Of a stretch of DNA of 64,000 nt, positions 53,321-62,296 are shown in pieces (position 1 is the first letter of the stretch; the number at the start of each line of letters is the position of its first letter). A program made the translations under genes and the position numbers. The stretch is from an uncultured Chloroflexota bacterium (GTDB lineage Bacteria > Chloroflexota > UBA4733). The notes under the pieces were generated by a model. That model had not been told where the DNA came from and did not search any database. It saw only the letters and a list, made by a program, of their open reading frames with translations. The stretch is taken from positions 89,560 to 153,559 of the forward strand of contig CALBSQ010000025.1 in assembly GCA_937967325.1 (NCBI GenBank), in the 5' to 3' direction.

Positions 53321-55498
53321 CTAGGTGGCTTTGGGGCTGCTGGCCGTGAGCGACAGCGACTGACGATAGGTGGGGAGCTCACTGTCCAACACGCGGCGCA
53401 CCTGGGCGATCTTCCAGCGCAGGTGCGCCGCGTCGGTCATGTACTCCATGCTGGGCTCCCAGCCGAGGCGGGAGTCGGACTCGACCAGCGGGATCGTCGC
53501 GTCGGCGTTGGCGATCTCCTGCTCGGCCAGGGCCGCCATCTGGTCCAGGACGGCATTCGCCTCCGCCGGGCGGGCTTCGCCCAACAGTTGCTGCTTGAGC
53601 AGCCACCACTGCTTGAGGTGGATAGTGGTGCGCACGGAATGGAGGATGAAGCGGCCCAAGCTCAGCATTGACTGACCAACTAGACGCTTGCGCTCCGACG
53701 CCTGCGCCGTGGCCTGCTCAAGGGCGATGATGCCTTGTTGCCATTGCTCGGCCATCCGCTCGAGGCTGCGAATCTCGACCGGGAAGCGCGCCGCGCCGAG
53801 CGATTGGCGCCCGCCCTCGTGCGGCTGGTAGGTGGTGGTGATGATGGCGTTGCCGAACATGGCGTGGCTCGCCTGGGGCAGGTTGATGCCGCGGCGGAAC
53901 ACCATCGGGTAGGAGGGGCCGACGCGGAAGGGGCCGTACTGGTCCTCGTTGGTCGGGATGTAGTCGCTGATGGCGTCACTCCAGTGTCGCCACGCTGCCA
54001 GGGCCTGGCGGGCGCCGGCGCCGAAGTCGCGGCGGGCGATGGCTGCCAGCACCTCCTCGGGCGATGGGCTCGGTGTCCAGTAGGCCCATTTGGCCAGCTC
54101 GCTCACGAAGGACGGCCACCAGCCGAAGTGGTGCGACTCCATCAGGCCGGACAGCCCCCACGTCTGGTGAGCCTGGAGGAGCGCGGCGTGTCGCCGGGAC
54201 CACTGGTAGGGGATAGGCTCATAGGGAATGACGCCGAAGTCCCAGGTGAGGCCGCCGGTGTTGCACATGGTGTAGAGTCGGATGCCTCGCTCGTGGGCTG
54301 CCTCGGCTTCGCTCTGGAAGTACTGGCCGGGTCCCTCGAAGGACGCCGTGTAGTCGACACAGACGCTGGTGATGCCGTCGCGATGGCGCTGCTCGAACAT
54401 CTCGAAAGTCACCTGCAGGGTGACGTCGGTCGGCAAGCCGCGAATCAGCGCGAGGCGGTCCTCCTCCGGGGCGTAGCCCCAGTTGTAGGTCCAGAAGACG
54501 ATGTCGGCGGCCGGCTGGTGCTTGCGGATGACCTTCTTGAGCATGTTCAGCCATTGGGGATAGTCGTAGCAGGGCCACCAGCCGGGGCTGGGCTTGGCGG
54601 GCGGCAGTCCATCGGCCGGCGTGGTCAAGCGCAGCTTGCCGGTGGTGTGCGCGTCCTTGCTGGGGAACTCGCAGGACTCGCCAACCAATATCACGCCCTT
54701 TGCCTCTGGGCAGGCGGCGAAGATGGCGCCGTAGGTGCTGTCGTAGTAGGCCTCGGCATCCGGATCGTCGGGATGCTTGACGCTCTTGAGGTAGCTGTAG
54801 AAGTAGATGTCCACTCCGTGTTGGGCGGCGCGGTGGACCAGATGGCGGACATCCTGGTAGCGTCCGTCGCCGGATCGGTCCCCGCGATGGGAGTGTTCGT
54901 CCGGGGTCCGGTCCACCCCTTCTACGAACAGCAAGATGGCGTCCATGCCGGCGTGGGCGATGGCGTTCAGGTGTGCATCGGGGAAGGCGTCGAGCCCCCA
55001 ACCGGAATGGGTCATCCGCGGCGAGAAGATGGGCTGCCGCGTCAGGTCGCCGAGGCGGAGGATCGGCGCTTCCCGCAGGTTCATCAGGTCTTCCAGGTAG
55101 TAGCTGCCTTGCCCGACCCCGCGCTCGTCGTTGCCGCAGACTATTACCGCCTCAGATGAGCAGATCAGTCGGTAGCTTCTTGGGACCGACAGGTCCGCTC
55201 CGACCAGCGGCAACTCCGCCTTGGTTGCCAGGACGACGGCTCGCCTGCCATGCGGCGGTTCCGCGGCAACGTCGTCACTCCGCCGGACGGCGACCGACAC
55301 GCCCATGCTCACCATCAGATAGTCCTGCAAGTCTTTGGCGACGGCCAGGATGAGCGGGCTCACCTGTCGGCCCACCACGATGCTCCAGGCGTCGTCGATG
55401 AGGACTTTATCTTGTGCCGGCTTCGCCTCGGGATCGCGGCGGTCGTGCTGATGGACGATGTCCAGCCGCTTGCGGAAGTCGTAGGCGCGTTCGGTCAT
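53321..55498 (-). CDS. GH67/GH20-like glycoside hydrolase
   Basis: A 725-residue cytoplasmic protein. The N-terminal alpha/beta domain (LAVAKDLQDYLMVSMGVSVA, then GNDERGVGQGSYYLEDLM) is of the type preceding GH20, GH67 and GH84 barrels. The barrel follows: PRMTHSGWGLDAFPD, HLNAIAHAGMDAILLFVEGV, GVILVGESCEFPSKD and VFWTYNWGYAP. A long helical C-terminus closes it. ATG 55498 follows GAAGGAA. Divergent from a GntR/FCD regulator, which suggests uronate-type induction. Exact family not certain. Confidence 0.65.
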   Translation of the reverse strand: MTERAYDFRKRLDIVHQHDRRDPEAKPAQDKVLIDDAWSIVVGRQVSPLILAVAKDLQDYLMVSMGVSVAVRRSDDVAAEPPHGRRAVVLATKAELPLVGADLSVPRSYRLICSSEAVIVCGNDERGVGQGSYYLEDLMNLREAPILRLGDLTRQPIFSPRMTHSGWGLDAFPDAHLNAIAHAGMDAILLFVEGVDRTPDEHSHRGDRSGDGRYQDVRHLVHRAAQHGVDIYFYSYLKSVKHPDDPDAEAYYDSTYGAIFAACPEAKGVILVGESCEFPSKDAHTTGKLRLTTPADGLPPAKPSPGWWPCYDYPQWLNMLKKVIRKHQPAADIVFWTYNWGYAPEEDRLALIRGLPTDVTLQVTFEMFEQRHRDGITSVCVDYTASFEGPGQYFQSEAEAAHERGIRLYTMCNTGGLTWDFGVIPYEPIPYQWSRRHAALLQAHQTWGLSGLMESHHFGWWPSFVSELAKWAYWTPSPSPEEVLAAIARRDFGAGARQALAAWRHWSDAISDYIPTNEDQYGPFRVGPSYPMVFRRGINLPQASHAMFGNAIITTTYQPHEGGRQSLGAARFPVEIRSLERMAEQWQQGIIALEQATAQASERKRLVGQSMLSLGRFILHSVRTTIHLKQWWLLKQQLLGEARPAEANAVLDQMAALAEQEIANADATIPLVESDSRLGWEPSMEYMTDAAHLRWKIAQVRRVLDSELPTYRQSLSLTASSPKAT

Positions 55499-55522
55499 GG
55501 GCTTCCTTCTGTCACTCTCCCC

Positions 55523-55552
55523 TTGACGACACCACCGTTCGCACGCTATGCT
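55523..55552 (+). promoter_or_regulatory. Promoter of the GntR/FCD regulator
   Basis: TTGACG (55523-55528) and TATGCT (55547-55552) are 18 bases apart, facing the regulator gene at 55642. Confidence 0.5.
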
Positions 55553-55564
55553 GCGCGCAGCCCA

Positions 55565-55606
55565 GTATACGCATACCCGACCTCTGATGTGGGTAATAGC
55601 GTATAC
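55565..55606. promoter_or_regulatory. Inverted GTATACGC boxes, probable GntR/FCD operators
   Basis: GTATACGC (55565-55572) and its reverse complement GCGTATAC (55599-55606) face each other in the divergent intergenic region. A third related GCATACG follows at about 55613. This is the likely site where the regulator controls itself and the divergent hydrolase gene. Confidence 0.6.
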
Positions 55607-55641
55607 CATAGCGCATACGTTCGAGCGAGGAGGCGAGGTCG

Positions 55642-56367
55642 ATGCAGGCCCAGAGGACTGGGGCGCCGGGCTTGTCGCCGGCAACCGGTCGGTCGGGGAA
55701 TGACCTGGCCGGCACGGCCTACCGGCAGATCCGCGAGGCAATCCTGCGCATGGACCTGCAACCGGGCCAGAAGCTGCAGGAGGTCGCGCTCGCCGAGTGG
55801 CTCGGCACCAGCCGCACGCCGGTGCGTGAGGCGCTGCGCCGGCTGCAAACGGAGGGGCTGATCGAGAGTTACTCCGCCCGCGGTCTGGTGGTCGCCGAAG
55901 TCTCCATCGAGGACATTGATAATGCCTATCTCGTGATCGAGGCATTGGAGGCGCTCTCCTGCCGGCTGGCCGCGCAACGCCTGAGCGACGAGGGCGCCGC
56001 TACGATTCGGGCGCTCCTCATCCAGATGCAGGAAGCCGCCGCCGCCGCGGCGGTGGAGCGCTGGGCTAAGCTGGACCACGAGTTCCACGACGTTATCCGC
56101 GACCTGTCCGGTAATCCCAAGCTCCAGCAGGTTGCCAATCTCGTCTATCCGGTGATCGAGCGCGTTCGTGACACCTGGCTGCGCGAAGGTCCCGAACCCG
56201 ACCGGCTCGCCGGGACGACCGACGACCACATAGCGGTTGGTGAGGCTATCCTGGCCGGCGATGCCGAGCGGGCGGAGGCGCTGGGCAAAGAGCTGTTCGT
56301 GAAGGCGCGATTAAACAATGTCCGGCTGCTACGCCACTGGATCGCTCCGTTGCGCCGCAGCTTTTGA
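55642..56367 (+). CDS. GntR-family regulator with FCD sensor
   Basis: A 241-residue FadR-type regulator. The winged helix is YRQIREAILRMDLQPGQKLQ, then LAEWLGTSRTPVREALRRLQ. The all-helical FCD domain follows with likely metal-ligand His residues in LDHEFHDVIRD and TDDHIAVGEAIL. FCD regulators commonly sense sugar acids or other carboxylates. ATG 55642 follows GGAGGCGAGG. Divergent to a hydrolase gene and followed by a solute-binding protein gene, both possible targets. Confidence 0.88.
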   Translation: MQAQRTGAPGLSPATGRSGNDLAGTAYRQIREAILRMDLQPGQKLQEVALAEWLGTSRTPVREALRRLQTEGLIESYSARGLVVAEVSIEDIDNAYLVIEALEALSCRLAAQRLSDEGAATIRALLIQMQEAAAAAAVERWAKLDHEFHDVIRDLSGNPKLQQVANLVYPVIERVRDTWLREGPEPDRLAGTTDDHIAVGEAILAGDAERAEALGKELFVKARLNNVRLLRHWIAPLRRSF

Positions 56368-56518
56368 CCGGCGTCAGTAGCGCAAGATGACGGAGGTGGA
56401 CGTGCAGTAACCACGTCACCTGGGTCGCGTTGGGGGCTGTGGCGGCCACTGGGCTGCCCGCCTGGAGATGTGGAGGGTTCCGCCAGGAACGCCGACTATG
56501 GGAGATGGAGATCACCGC

Positions 56519-58132
56519 ATGGACGCAGCACAACAATTGGCCCCACGCCCGGCACGCCCGGCACGCCTGGCGCGTCGCCGGTTCCTTGGCGCCCTGCTTC
56601 TGGCCGGGAGCGGCGTGACCTTGCTGGCGGCCTGCGGCGGCACGGCCGCCTCGACGAGCAGTGCTTCGGCTGCCGCCAGCACCTCGGCGAGCGCCGCTTC
56701 CTCCGCGGCCACGAGCGCGGCGGCGACTGCTTCCTCGGCGGCAACGAGCTCCGTGGCGCCGAGCGTCTCGTCGGTTGCGTCGATCAGCGCGCCGACCTCG
56801 TCGTCGGCGGCTTCGTCGTCCGCCGCCGCATCGATCTCGGCCGCAAGCTCCGCGGCAACGAGCTCGACGGCGCCCAGCTCGGCAGCCAGCGCGGCGGGGA
56901 CGCCGCGAACGTTGACGCTGTGGCTGCAGGATGTCTATTACAAGTCCGGCACGCTGGGCGACACGCTCATCAAGGAGTTCGCGCAGCAGAACCCCGACGT
57001 CAAAGTGGTCAGCGAGCCGATGCCCTACAGCGTCACCAAGCTGCCGCAGACCGTCGCCGCCGGACAGGGGCCGGACCTCGCCCACATGGACCGCTACCTG
57101 GCCGCCGAGTGGGGCATCAAGAGCATCATCCAGCCACTCAACTCCTTCCTCGATCAATCGAAGATCCTGACGCCCTCCGACTGGCGCGACGGCTTGCGCG
57201 ACGACGTCACCTGGAAGGCCAAGATCTTCGCCGTGCCCCAGGGCTCCGACGTCTGGCTGTTCTACTGGAACAAGCAGTCCTATCAGGAAGTCGGCCTACC
57301 AACCGACCAGCCACCGACGTCGTGGGACGACCTGAAGACGTCGGCCCAGAAGCTCTACAAGGCCGACGCCAACGGCGCGATCCAGCGCTACGGCTTCGCT
57401 CCACAGTTCGGCAACGGTGGCGCCCAGGCGGCCTGGCTCATCTTCATGTGGCAGCAGGGCCAGGACGAGCTTAGTCCCGATCGTACCAAGGCCATCTTCA
57501 ACACCGATCTCGGGCTCAACGCACTCAACCTGGTGGTCGACCTCGTGAAACTTCAGGGAGGCATGGCGCGCTTCAACGATTTCGTGAAGGGCCTATCGAC
57601 CAACGCGCGCTCCGCGGCGCTGCCGGCCGGCAAGATCGTCTCCCACCTGGACTATCAGGGGGAGCCGGCCAACATCTGGAAGCCGGCCTGGCCGAGCCTA
57701 ACCACCGACAACTACGGCAACGGGCTCATCCCCAAGCCGCCGAATGGCAAGGACACCACCTACCAGGGCGGCCCCACGGAGGTCATCCCCACGCCGTCCA
57801 AGAATCCGCAGGATGCGATCCGCTTCCTGGAGTATCTCAACACGCCGGCGAATCAGGTGCGCTGGGCCGACGGCATCGGCGCCGTTCCCACGTCCAAGTC
57901 GGTGCTGGCCAGCGACGCCTACCTGAGCAAGGACCCCGCGCGCAAGATCTACGCCCAGCTCGGCCTGGGCGGCAAGTGGGTGCCCGTCGTCCCCGGCGCC
58001 GCCGACATCCTGAAGCTGCACTCCCAGCTCATGACGGACGCACTGATGGAGACCAAGACGCCGCACGACGCCCTGACCGCGGCGCAGACGGCGATCCAGG
58101 TCGTGCTGGACAAGAACCTGGCGGGCACGTAG
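56519..58132 (+). CDS. Tat-exported solute-binding lipoprotein, no local permease
   Basis: A 537-residue family-1 binding protein. It has a basic N-terminus with ARRRFLGALL, a lipobox LAACGG and an Ala/Ser linker of some 85 residues. The mature part starts near RTLTLWLQDVYYKSGTLGD. ATG 56519 has GGAG nine to twelve bases upstream. It lies 150 bases after the GntR/FCD gene on the same strand. No permease follows; the next gene is a Uma2. Confidence 0.9.
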   Translation: MDAAQQLAPRPARPARLARRRFLGALLLAGSGVTLLAACGGTAASTSSASAAASTSASAASSAATSAAATASSAATSSVAPSVSSVASISAPTSSSAASSSAAASISAASSAATSSTAPSSAASAAGTPRTLTLWLQDVYYKSGTLGDTLIKEFAQQNPDVKVVSEPMPYSVTKLPQTVAAGQGPDLAHMDRYLAAEWGIKSIIQPLNSFLDQSKILTPSDWRDGLRDDVTWKAKIFAVPQGSDVWLFYWNKQSYQEVGLPTDQPPTSWDDLKTSAQKLYKADANGAIQRYGFAPQFGNGGAQAAWLIFMWQQGQDELSPDRTKAIFNTDLGLNALNLVVDLVKLQGGMARFNDFVKGLSTNARSAALPAGKIVSHLDYQGEPANIWKPAWPSLTTDNYGNGLIPKPPNGKDTTYQGGPTEVIPTPSKNPQDAIRFLEYLNTPANQVRWADGIGAVPTSKSVLASDAYLSKDPARKIYAQLGLGGKWVPVVPGAADILKLHSQLMTDALMETKTPHDALTAAQTAIQVVLDKNLAGT

Positions 58133-58274
58133 GCGTCCGCGGGCAGGGCTCACCGTACGGGCGCCGAGCTACGAACCGAAGTAGACCTCGCCCCATGCCC
58201 CATCGATTTCTCTCCTGATGTCATACTGTCTGGGGGGATCGGGTTGTGGCCACAAGCGCGAAGGGGAAGCCGGC

Positions 58275-58847
58275 ATGGCAATCGAGGTAATCCAGCGGGC
58301 GACCGTCAGGCCCTACCGCTTCACGGTCGAGGAATTTCGCCGGATGGCGGAGGCCGGCATCTTTCACGAGGATTCGCACGTCGAGTTGATCGAGGGAGAA
58401 TGTATCCAGATGGCCGCGATCGGCGGGAATCACCGCGGGTGCGTCAACACGCTGACTGCCAAGCTGGTTCCTCCCCTCATCGGTATCGCAACGGTCAGTA
58501 TCCAGAACCCGATCCGCCTGTCTGGCAACAGCGAGCCGGAGCCGGATGTCGTGGTGCAGCGGCTGAACGTGCCAAGGGATGTCACGCCCGGTCCGGAGGA
58601 TGTCCTGCTGCTGATCGAGGTGGCCGACTCCTCCCTCTTGTACGATCGCAGCCGCAAGATGCCCCTCTACGCCCGCACCGGCATCGTCGAAGCCTGGCTG
58701 GTAGATCTTGTCGCTGGAACGATCACGCGGCACACCGAGCCCACCGATGAAGGCTATCGCCAGATCACGGTGCATCGGCGGGGAGACATCATCTCGCCGG
58801 CGGGGCCGCCGTTCCTGCGTCTGGACGTCAGCGAGGTGCTCGGCTAG
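58275..58847 (+). CDS. Uma2-family (DUF820) protein
   Basis: A 190-residue Uma2 protein. RFTVEEFRRMAEAGIFHEDS, VELIEGECIQMAAIGGNHRG, SEPEPDVVVQRLN (catalytic Asp) and VLLLIEVADSSLLYDRSRK (E-x-A-x-S strand) are textbook positions. It lacks the coiled-coil tail. ATG 58275 follows AAGGGGAAG. Closest to the family average of the four copies here. Confidence 0.88.
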   Translation: MAIEVIQRATVRPYRFTVEEFRRMAEAGIFHEDSHVELIEGECIQMAAIGGNHRGCVNTLTAKLVPPLIGIATVSIQNPIRLSGNSEPEPDVVVQRLNVPRDVTPGPEDVLLLIEVADSSLLYDRSRKMPLYARTGIVEAWLVDLVAGTITRHTEPTDEGYRQITVHRRGDIISPAGPPFLRLDVSEVLG

Positions 58848-58861
58848 CGCCGCGGCCCGCG

Positions 58862-59713
58862 CTACGGCGCCGCCTGCCGGCACAGGAAGGCGAAATCCGC
58901 GCCCGTTTGCTTGAGTAGCTCGGGCAGCTCCAGGCTGCGCCAGCTCCCGCGGCCCTGGTATTCGCTGTGGATGGAGACGAGGGCGCGACCGTCGGTGTCC
59001 CAGCCGACCTGGCGCAGGAGCGCAAAGGCACGCGCCCACTGCACCTGGCCGTCCTGGAGTGGCACGAGCCTGGGCGTCCAGCGCGTGCCGCCGGTCTGCT
59101 CATCCGGCTCGGAGAACCAGCCGTAGCTCTTCACCGCCAGGATGCCGACGCGCTCCTGGAGCAGGTCGATGCTCTGCACCCAGCCGCCGATGCCGCCTTC
59201 CACGGTAAGGTGGCCCAGGTCGAAGGAGGCGGCGACGTAGCGCGGATCGGTGTCGGCGATGATCTGCGCCAGCAGCGCGCCGTGCGCCGTGAGGCTATTG
59301 CCGGAGTGGCAGTGGACACAGAAGCGCAGGCCGTATTCTCGCCCCAGCGACTCTAATTCATGCGCATTGTGCGTGGCCGCGGCCACCTGCTCGCGAACGG
59401 TTCCGAACGGACGATAGGGCCAGGCGGTGTTGCGGAAATAGGTAGCCCCCACCTTCGCGGCGGTGGCGCAGAGCTCGCGCGTGAAGGGGGCGTCCTTGCC
59501 CTTGACGTCGGTCACGAGCGCGGGAACCGCCAGGCCGATCTCGCGCAGCGTCTCCACGGCTCGCGGCAAGTCCTCGGTTACGCGCTCGGGCACGATGTGC
59601 CCGTTCGGGCGAACCGTGAGCTCGACGCCGTCGAAGCCGAGCTCCTTGATAGCGCGCCCGGCTGCCGGGATGTCCAGCTCTTGCAAGTGCTTGGAGAACA
59701 TGAGGTAGCGCAT
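58862..59713 (-). CDS. Xylose-isomerase-like TIM-barrel sugar epimerase/isomerase
   Basis: A 283-residue AP_endonuc_2-type protein: AGRAIKELGFDGVELTVRPN, LRFCVHCHSGNSLTAHGAL, AASFDLGHLTVEGG (Asp and His), LAVKSYGWF and ALVSIHSEYQGRGSWRSLE (Glu). The metal site appears complete. It probably interconverts a sugar or inositol derivative. It is convergent with the Uma2 gene and separated from the GT39-like gene by a large inverted repeat. Confidence 0.82.
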   Translation of the reverse strand: MRYLMFSKHLQELDIPAAGRAIKELGFDGVELTVRPNGHIVPERVTEDLPRAVETLREIGLAVPALVTDVKGKDAPFTRELCATAAKVGATYFRNTAWPYRPFGTVREQVAAATHNAHELESLGREYGLRFCVHCHSGNSLTAHGALLAQIIADTDPRYVAASFDLGHLTVEGGIGGWVQSIDLLQERVGILAVKSYGWFSEPDEQTGGTRWTPRLVPLQDGQVQWARAFALLRQVGWDTDGRALVSIHSEYQGRGSWRSLELPELLKQTGADFAFLCRQAAP

Positions 59714-59824
59714 GTGAACCTGCCCTTCGCTCTGTGCCGGACGGCGTCCGATCCGGGCGTCCGGCCGATGGCCATGGCTGCCGGCGCAAGGGCACTATAG
59801 CAGGTGGGGTGAGATGAAGCGACG

Positions 59825-59950
59825 GGCCCCACCCCCGGCCCCTCCCCAGCAAGCTGGGGAGGGGAGACCACGAAGGGAAGCGGATGTCCCCACCGATGCC
59901 GTACGGTTCTCCCCTCCCCAGCTTGCTGGGGAGGGGCCGGGGGTGGGGCC
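59825..59950. repeat. Large perfect inverted repeat
   Basis: Arms 59825-59867 and 59908-59950 are perfect reverse complements of 43 bases separated by 40 bases. Each arm itself contains the hairpin CCTCCCCAGC-AAGCTGGGGAGG. The element lies five bases beyond the stop of the glycosyltransferase gene and may end its transcript. The CCTCCCCAGCAAGCTGGGG type is a known dispersed bacterial repeat. Confidence 0.85.
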
Positions 59951-59954
59951 TCGC

Positions 59955-62066
59955 TCACCGCGTCACCTCCACCAGACCTAGCTGAATGGCGTTGCTGCCG
60001 TCGGGCAGCGCCAGACGCTGCCCGCCCACTTGGTACATGCCGACATCGAGCCGGTAGTCGCCCGGCGGCGTGTCGGCGGGAACGAGCACGCCGTGCCGGT
60101 CATCGATTATGTCGCCCGGCTGCCAGTCTTGCGTCGGGTGAAGCCCCGCCGCGGGCGCCCCGTCGTGCTGGGCGATCAACTGGCCGGATACTGCGTCCAG
60201 GTGTACGAACACGCTGTACGGCGACTGCAAGGCCTGGTTGGCCTGCCACACCAACCTCACGGCGATGCCGCCGCCGGGGGTGACCTTCGCGGTGAACGCC
60301 GCCGTCTGGAGCGTGACGAGGCGCCCCAACATCACGTGGATAGGCTGTTGCCGATCAGGAGAGTCCGTGAGAAAGAGATAGATGTCGCTGGCCCCCGCGC
60401 GTTGCTGGGAAACAATGTAGGCGCGCTTGGCGAGCGCCTCCAGCCCAAGCTGTCGCCGACCCGGCCGCGGCTCGGTGTTGAGATACCAGATGCGCCGGCT
60501 CCGCGCGGCCAGCGCATCAACCTGCACGGCAGCGTGGTCGGGCGTCGTACCGAGGTAGCTGTCCCCACTCGTCTGCACGACTGCCGTCGGCAGGTGGGGC
60601 CTCAATTGCCGGTTTAGCAGGTAGCCGGCGCGCATGGCGTGGTCCGAGAAGAGCAGGCCATCGCCCGACGACCGGTGGGTCGCGAGGAAGCTCGCCTCGG
60701 GGATGTGCTCATAGTCGTAGGGCGGGATCGTCAGCAGGGGGAGAAACCAGGAAAGCTGGCCGACAAGCAGCACTGCCAGCGCCATTATCGCCGGCAACCG
60801 CAGCGACCAGAGGGGCGCGGTCAGCGCCATGGCTTGCAGCAGCGCCACAAACGGCAGGATACCGAGCAGGTAGCGTCCGGCGGCGTCGGGGTGCTGCCAG
60901 CGGAGCAGGATCAGCGTCACCTCCAGCCCACCCAGGAGCAAGCCCAGCGTCAACGCTCGTGGAGAGGACGGGAATGCCGTAGCCGGGCGGGATCTCGCCA
61001 GGCATGGCCCTGCCGCCGGCCGGCGGCGATCCTGCCGGACGCAGCACCAGATGCCGACAGCGAGCGAGACGCACCAGCCCAGGAGGGCAGCCATAGTAAG
61101 CAAGCCGTGATCGCGCCCCAGCAGCGCCTGCATGAGTCCAGCGATGGCTTCATCCGGGCTGGGGAGCGTCGGCGTGCCTTCCGTGACGGTGGCGCCCTGA
61201 CGCAACTTGGCGGCGAGTGGCGGCGCGGCATAGGCGTACCAGGGCAAGGCCAGCGCAACGCCGCTGGCCAGCGCCCACAAGCCTGCCTGACCAACCGACT
61301 CTTTCAGCGTCGCCTTGGGAGTGAGCTCGCCGCTAGGCTGGTATTGTGGTTGGGCTGTCCAGAGCAGCAGCACTTCCAGGGCAAGAAAGAAGCATTGCAG
61401 GTACCAGGTAAGCAGCGCCGCGGCGGTAGTCAGGACGAGGAGCACGATCGTCACCCGGCGTCCCGGCGCCGCCTGGAGGAGACGCAGTGTCAGCAGGAGC
61501 GTACTCAGCGAGCAAGCCAATCCCAGCGTGAACGGCCGGACCGTGGGGGCCAGGAAGAGGTCGGGAACGGTGAGGAGCAACAAGGCCGCCCCGGCGAGCG
61601 CCGCCAACGGCCCGATCAGGCGAACGCCGATGCAATAGGTGAGGACCAGCGAGAGCACACTGCCGGTGATGGGGAGCAGCTTGGCGACCAGATAGGTCGC
61701 CCCCGCCGCCGCGAACATCCAGTGGAGCAGGGCAAAGAACAACGGCGGATGGACGTCGCGGGCGGTAAAGGAGAGCATATCCGCCCAGGAGCTCAGGCCG
61801 AGATCCACGGACAGGTAGCCGTCCTGGCCGAGCTCCGCGGTACCGAAGGTGATCCAGTGCAGCAGCCAGGCGATGGCAACAAGGCCGAAGAGCATAGAAG
61901 CGGACAGGGAGAGCCGTCGTTTGGCAGGCAGGGCGATTGAGCGAGCGGCGTGCGTCGGCGCCTCGGCTGGAGCAAGTGTGCTCCGTCCCAAACCGCTCAC
62001 CTCGCCCCTGCCGCGCCGTTCACGCCCGAGCGTAGCGAACGCGCGCGCCAGCCGCAACCGCGGCAC
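59955..62066 (-). CDS. GT39-type membrane glycosyltransferase (ArnT/PMT-like)
   Basis: A 703-residue GT-C protein with about ten or more membrane segments. The first-loop motif after helix 1 holds DLGLSSWADMLSF and DVHPPLFFALLHW, where the acidic residue binds the polyprenyl-phosphate sugar donor. After the membrane part a soluble domain of some 180 residues ends with a beta-sandwich (YSVFVHLDAVSGQLIAQHDG, then GDYRLDVGMYQVGG). Such enzymes glycosylate envelope glycans or proteins. The start may be later than 62066; the first 50 residues are basic and not family-like. Confidence 0.75.
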   Translation of the reverse strand: MPRLRLARAFATLGRERRGRGEVSGLGRSTLAPAEAPTHAARSIALPAKRRLSLSASMLFGLVAIAWLLHWITFGTAELGQDGYLSVDLGLSSWADMLSFTARDVHPPLFFALLHWMFAAAGATYLVAKLLPITGSVLSLVLTYCIGVRLIGPLAALAGAALLLLTVPDLFLAPTVRPFTLGLACSLSTLLLTLRLLQAAPGRRVTIVLLVLTTAAALLTWYLQCFFLALEVLLLWTAQPQYQPSGELTPKATLKESVGQAGLWALASGVALALPWYAYAAPPLAAKLRQGATVTEGTPTLPSPDEAIAGLMQALLGRDHGLLTMAALLGWCVSLAVGIWCCVRQDRRRPAAGPCLARSRPATAFPSSPRALTLGLLLGGLEVTLILLRWQHPDAAGRYLLGILPFVALLQAMALTAPLWSLRLPAIMALAVLLVGQLSWFLPLLTIPPYDYEHIPEASFLATHRSSGDGLLFSDHAMRAGYLLNRQLRPHLPTAVVQTSGDSYLGTTPDHAAVQVDALAARSRRIWYLNTEPRPGRRQLGLEALAKRAYIVSQQRAGASDIYLFLTDSPDRQQPIHVMLGRLVTLQTAAFTAKVTPGGGIAVRLVWQANQALQSPYSVFVHLDAVSGQLIAQHDGAPAAGLHPTQDWQPGDIIDDRHGVLVPADTPPGDYRLDVGMYQVGGQRLALPDGSNAIQLGLVEVTR

Positions 62067-62296
62067 ACCCGGGCGCTGCGATAGCTTGCTGCATTACTTT
62101 GCGGCACCCCGGCGCCTGCGCGCCGCCTTATCTTGCGGTCTTGTTGTCGGGGGTGTACAGTTCCTCGGGGCTTCCGCGGTTTCGAGCGGCACGCGGCGTT
62201 CCCCAATGCACGGTCGCGTGGATGGCGTCCGACTCGTGGTGCCGGCAAGAACCTTGGGGTCGTCAATCGCGAGAGAAACGAGGGGAGGAATCGTGC

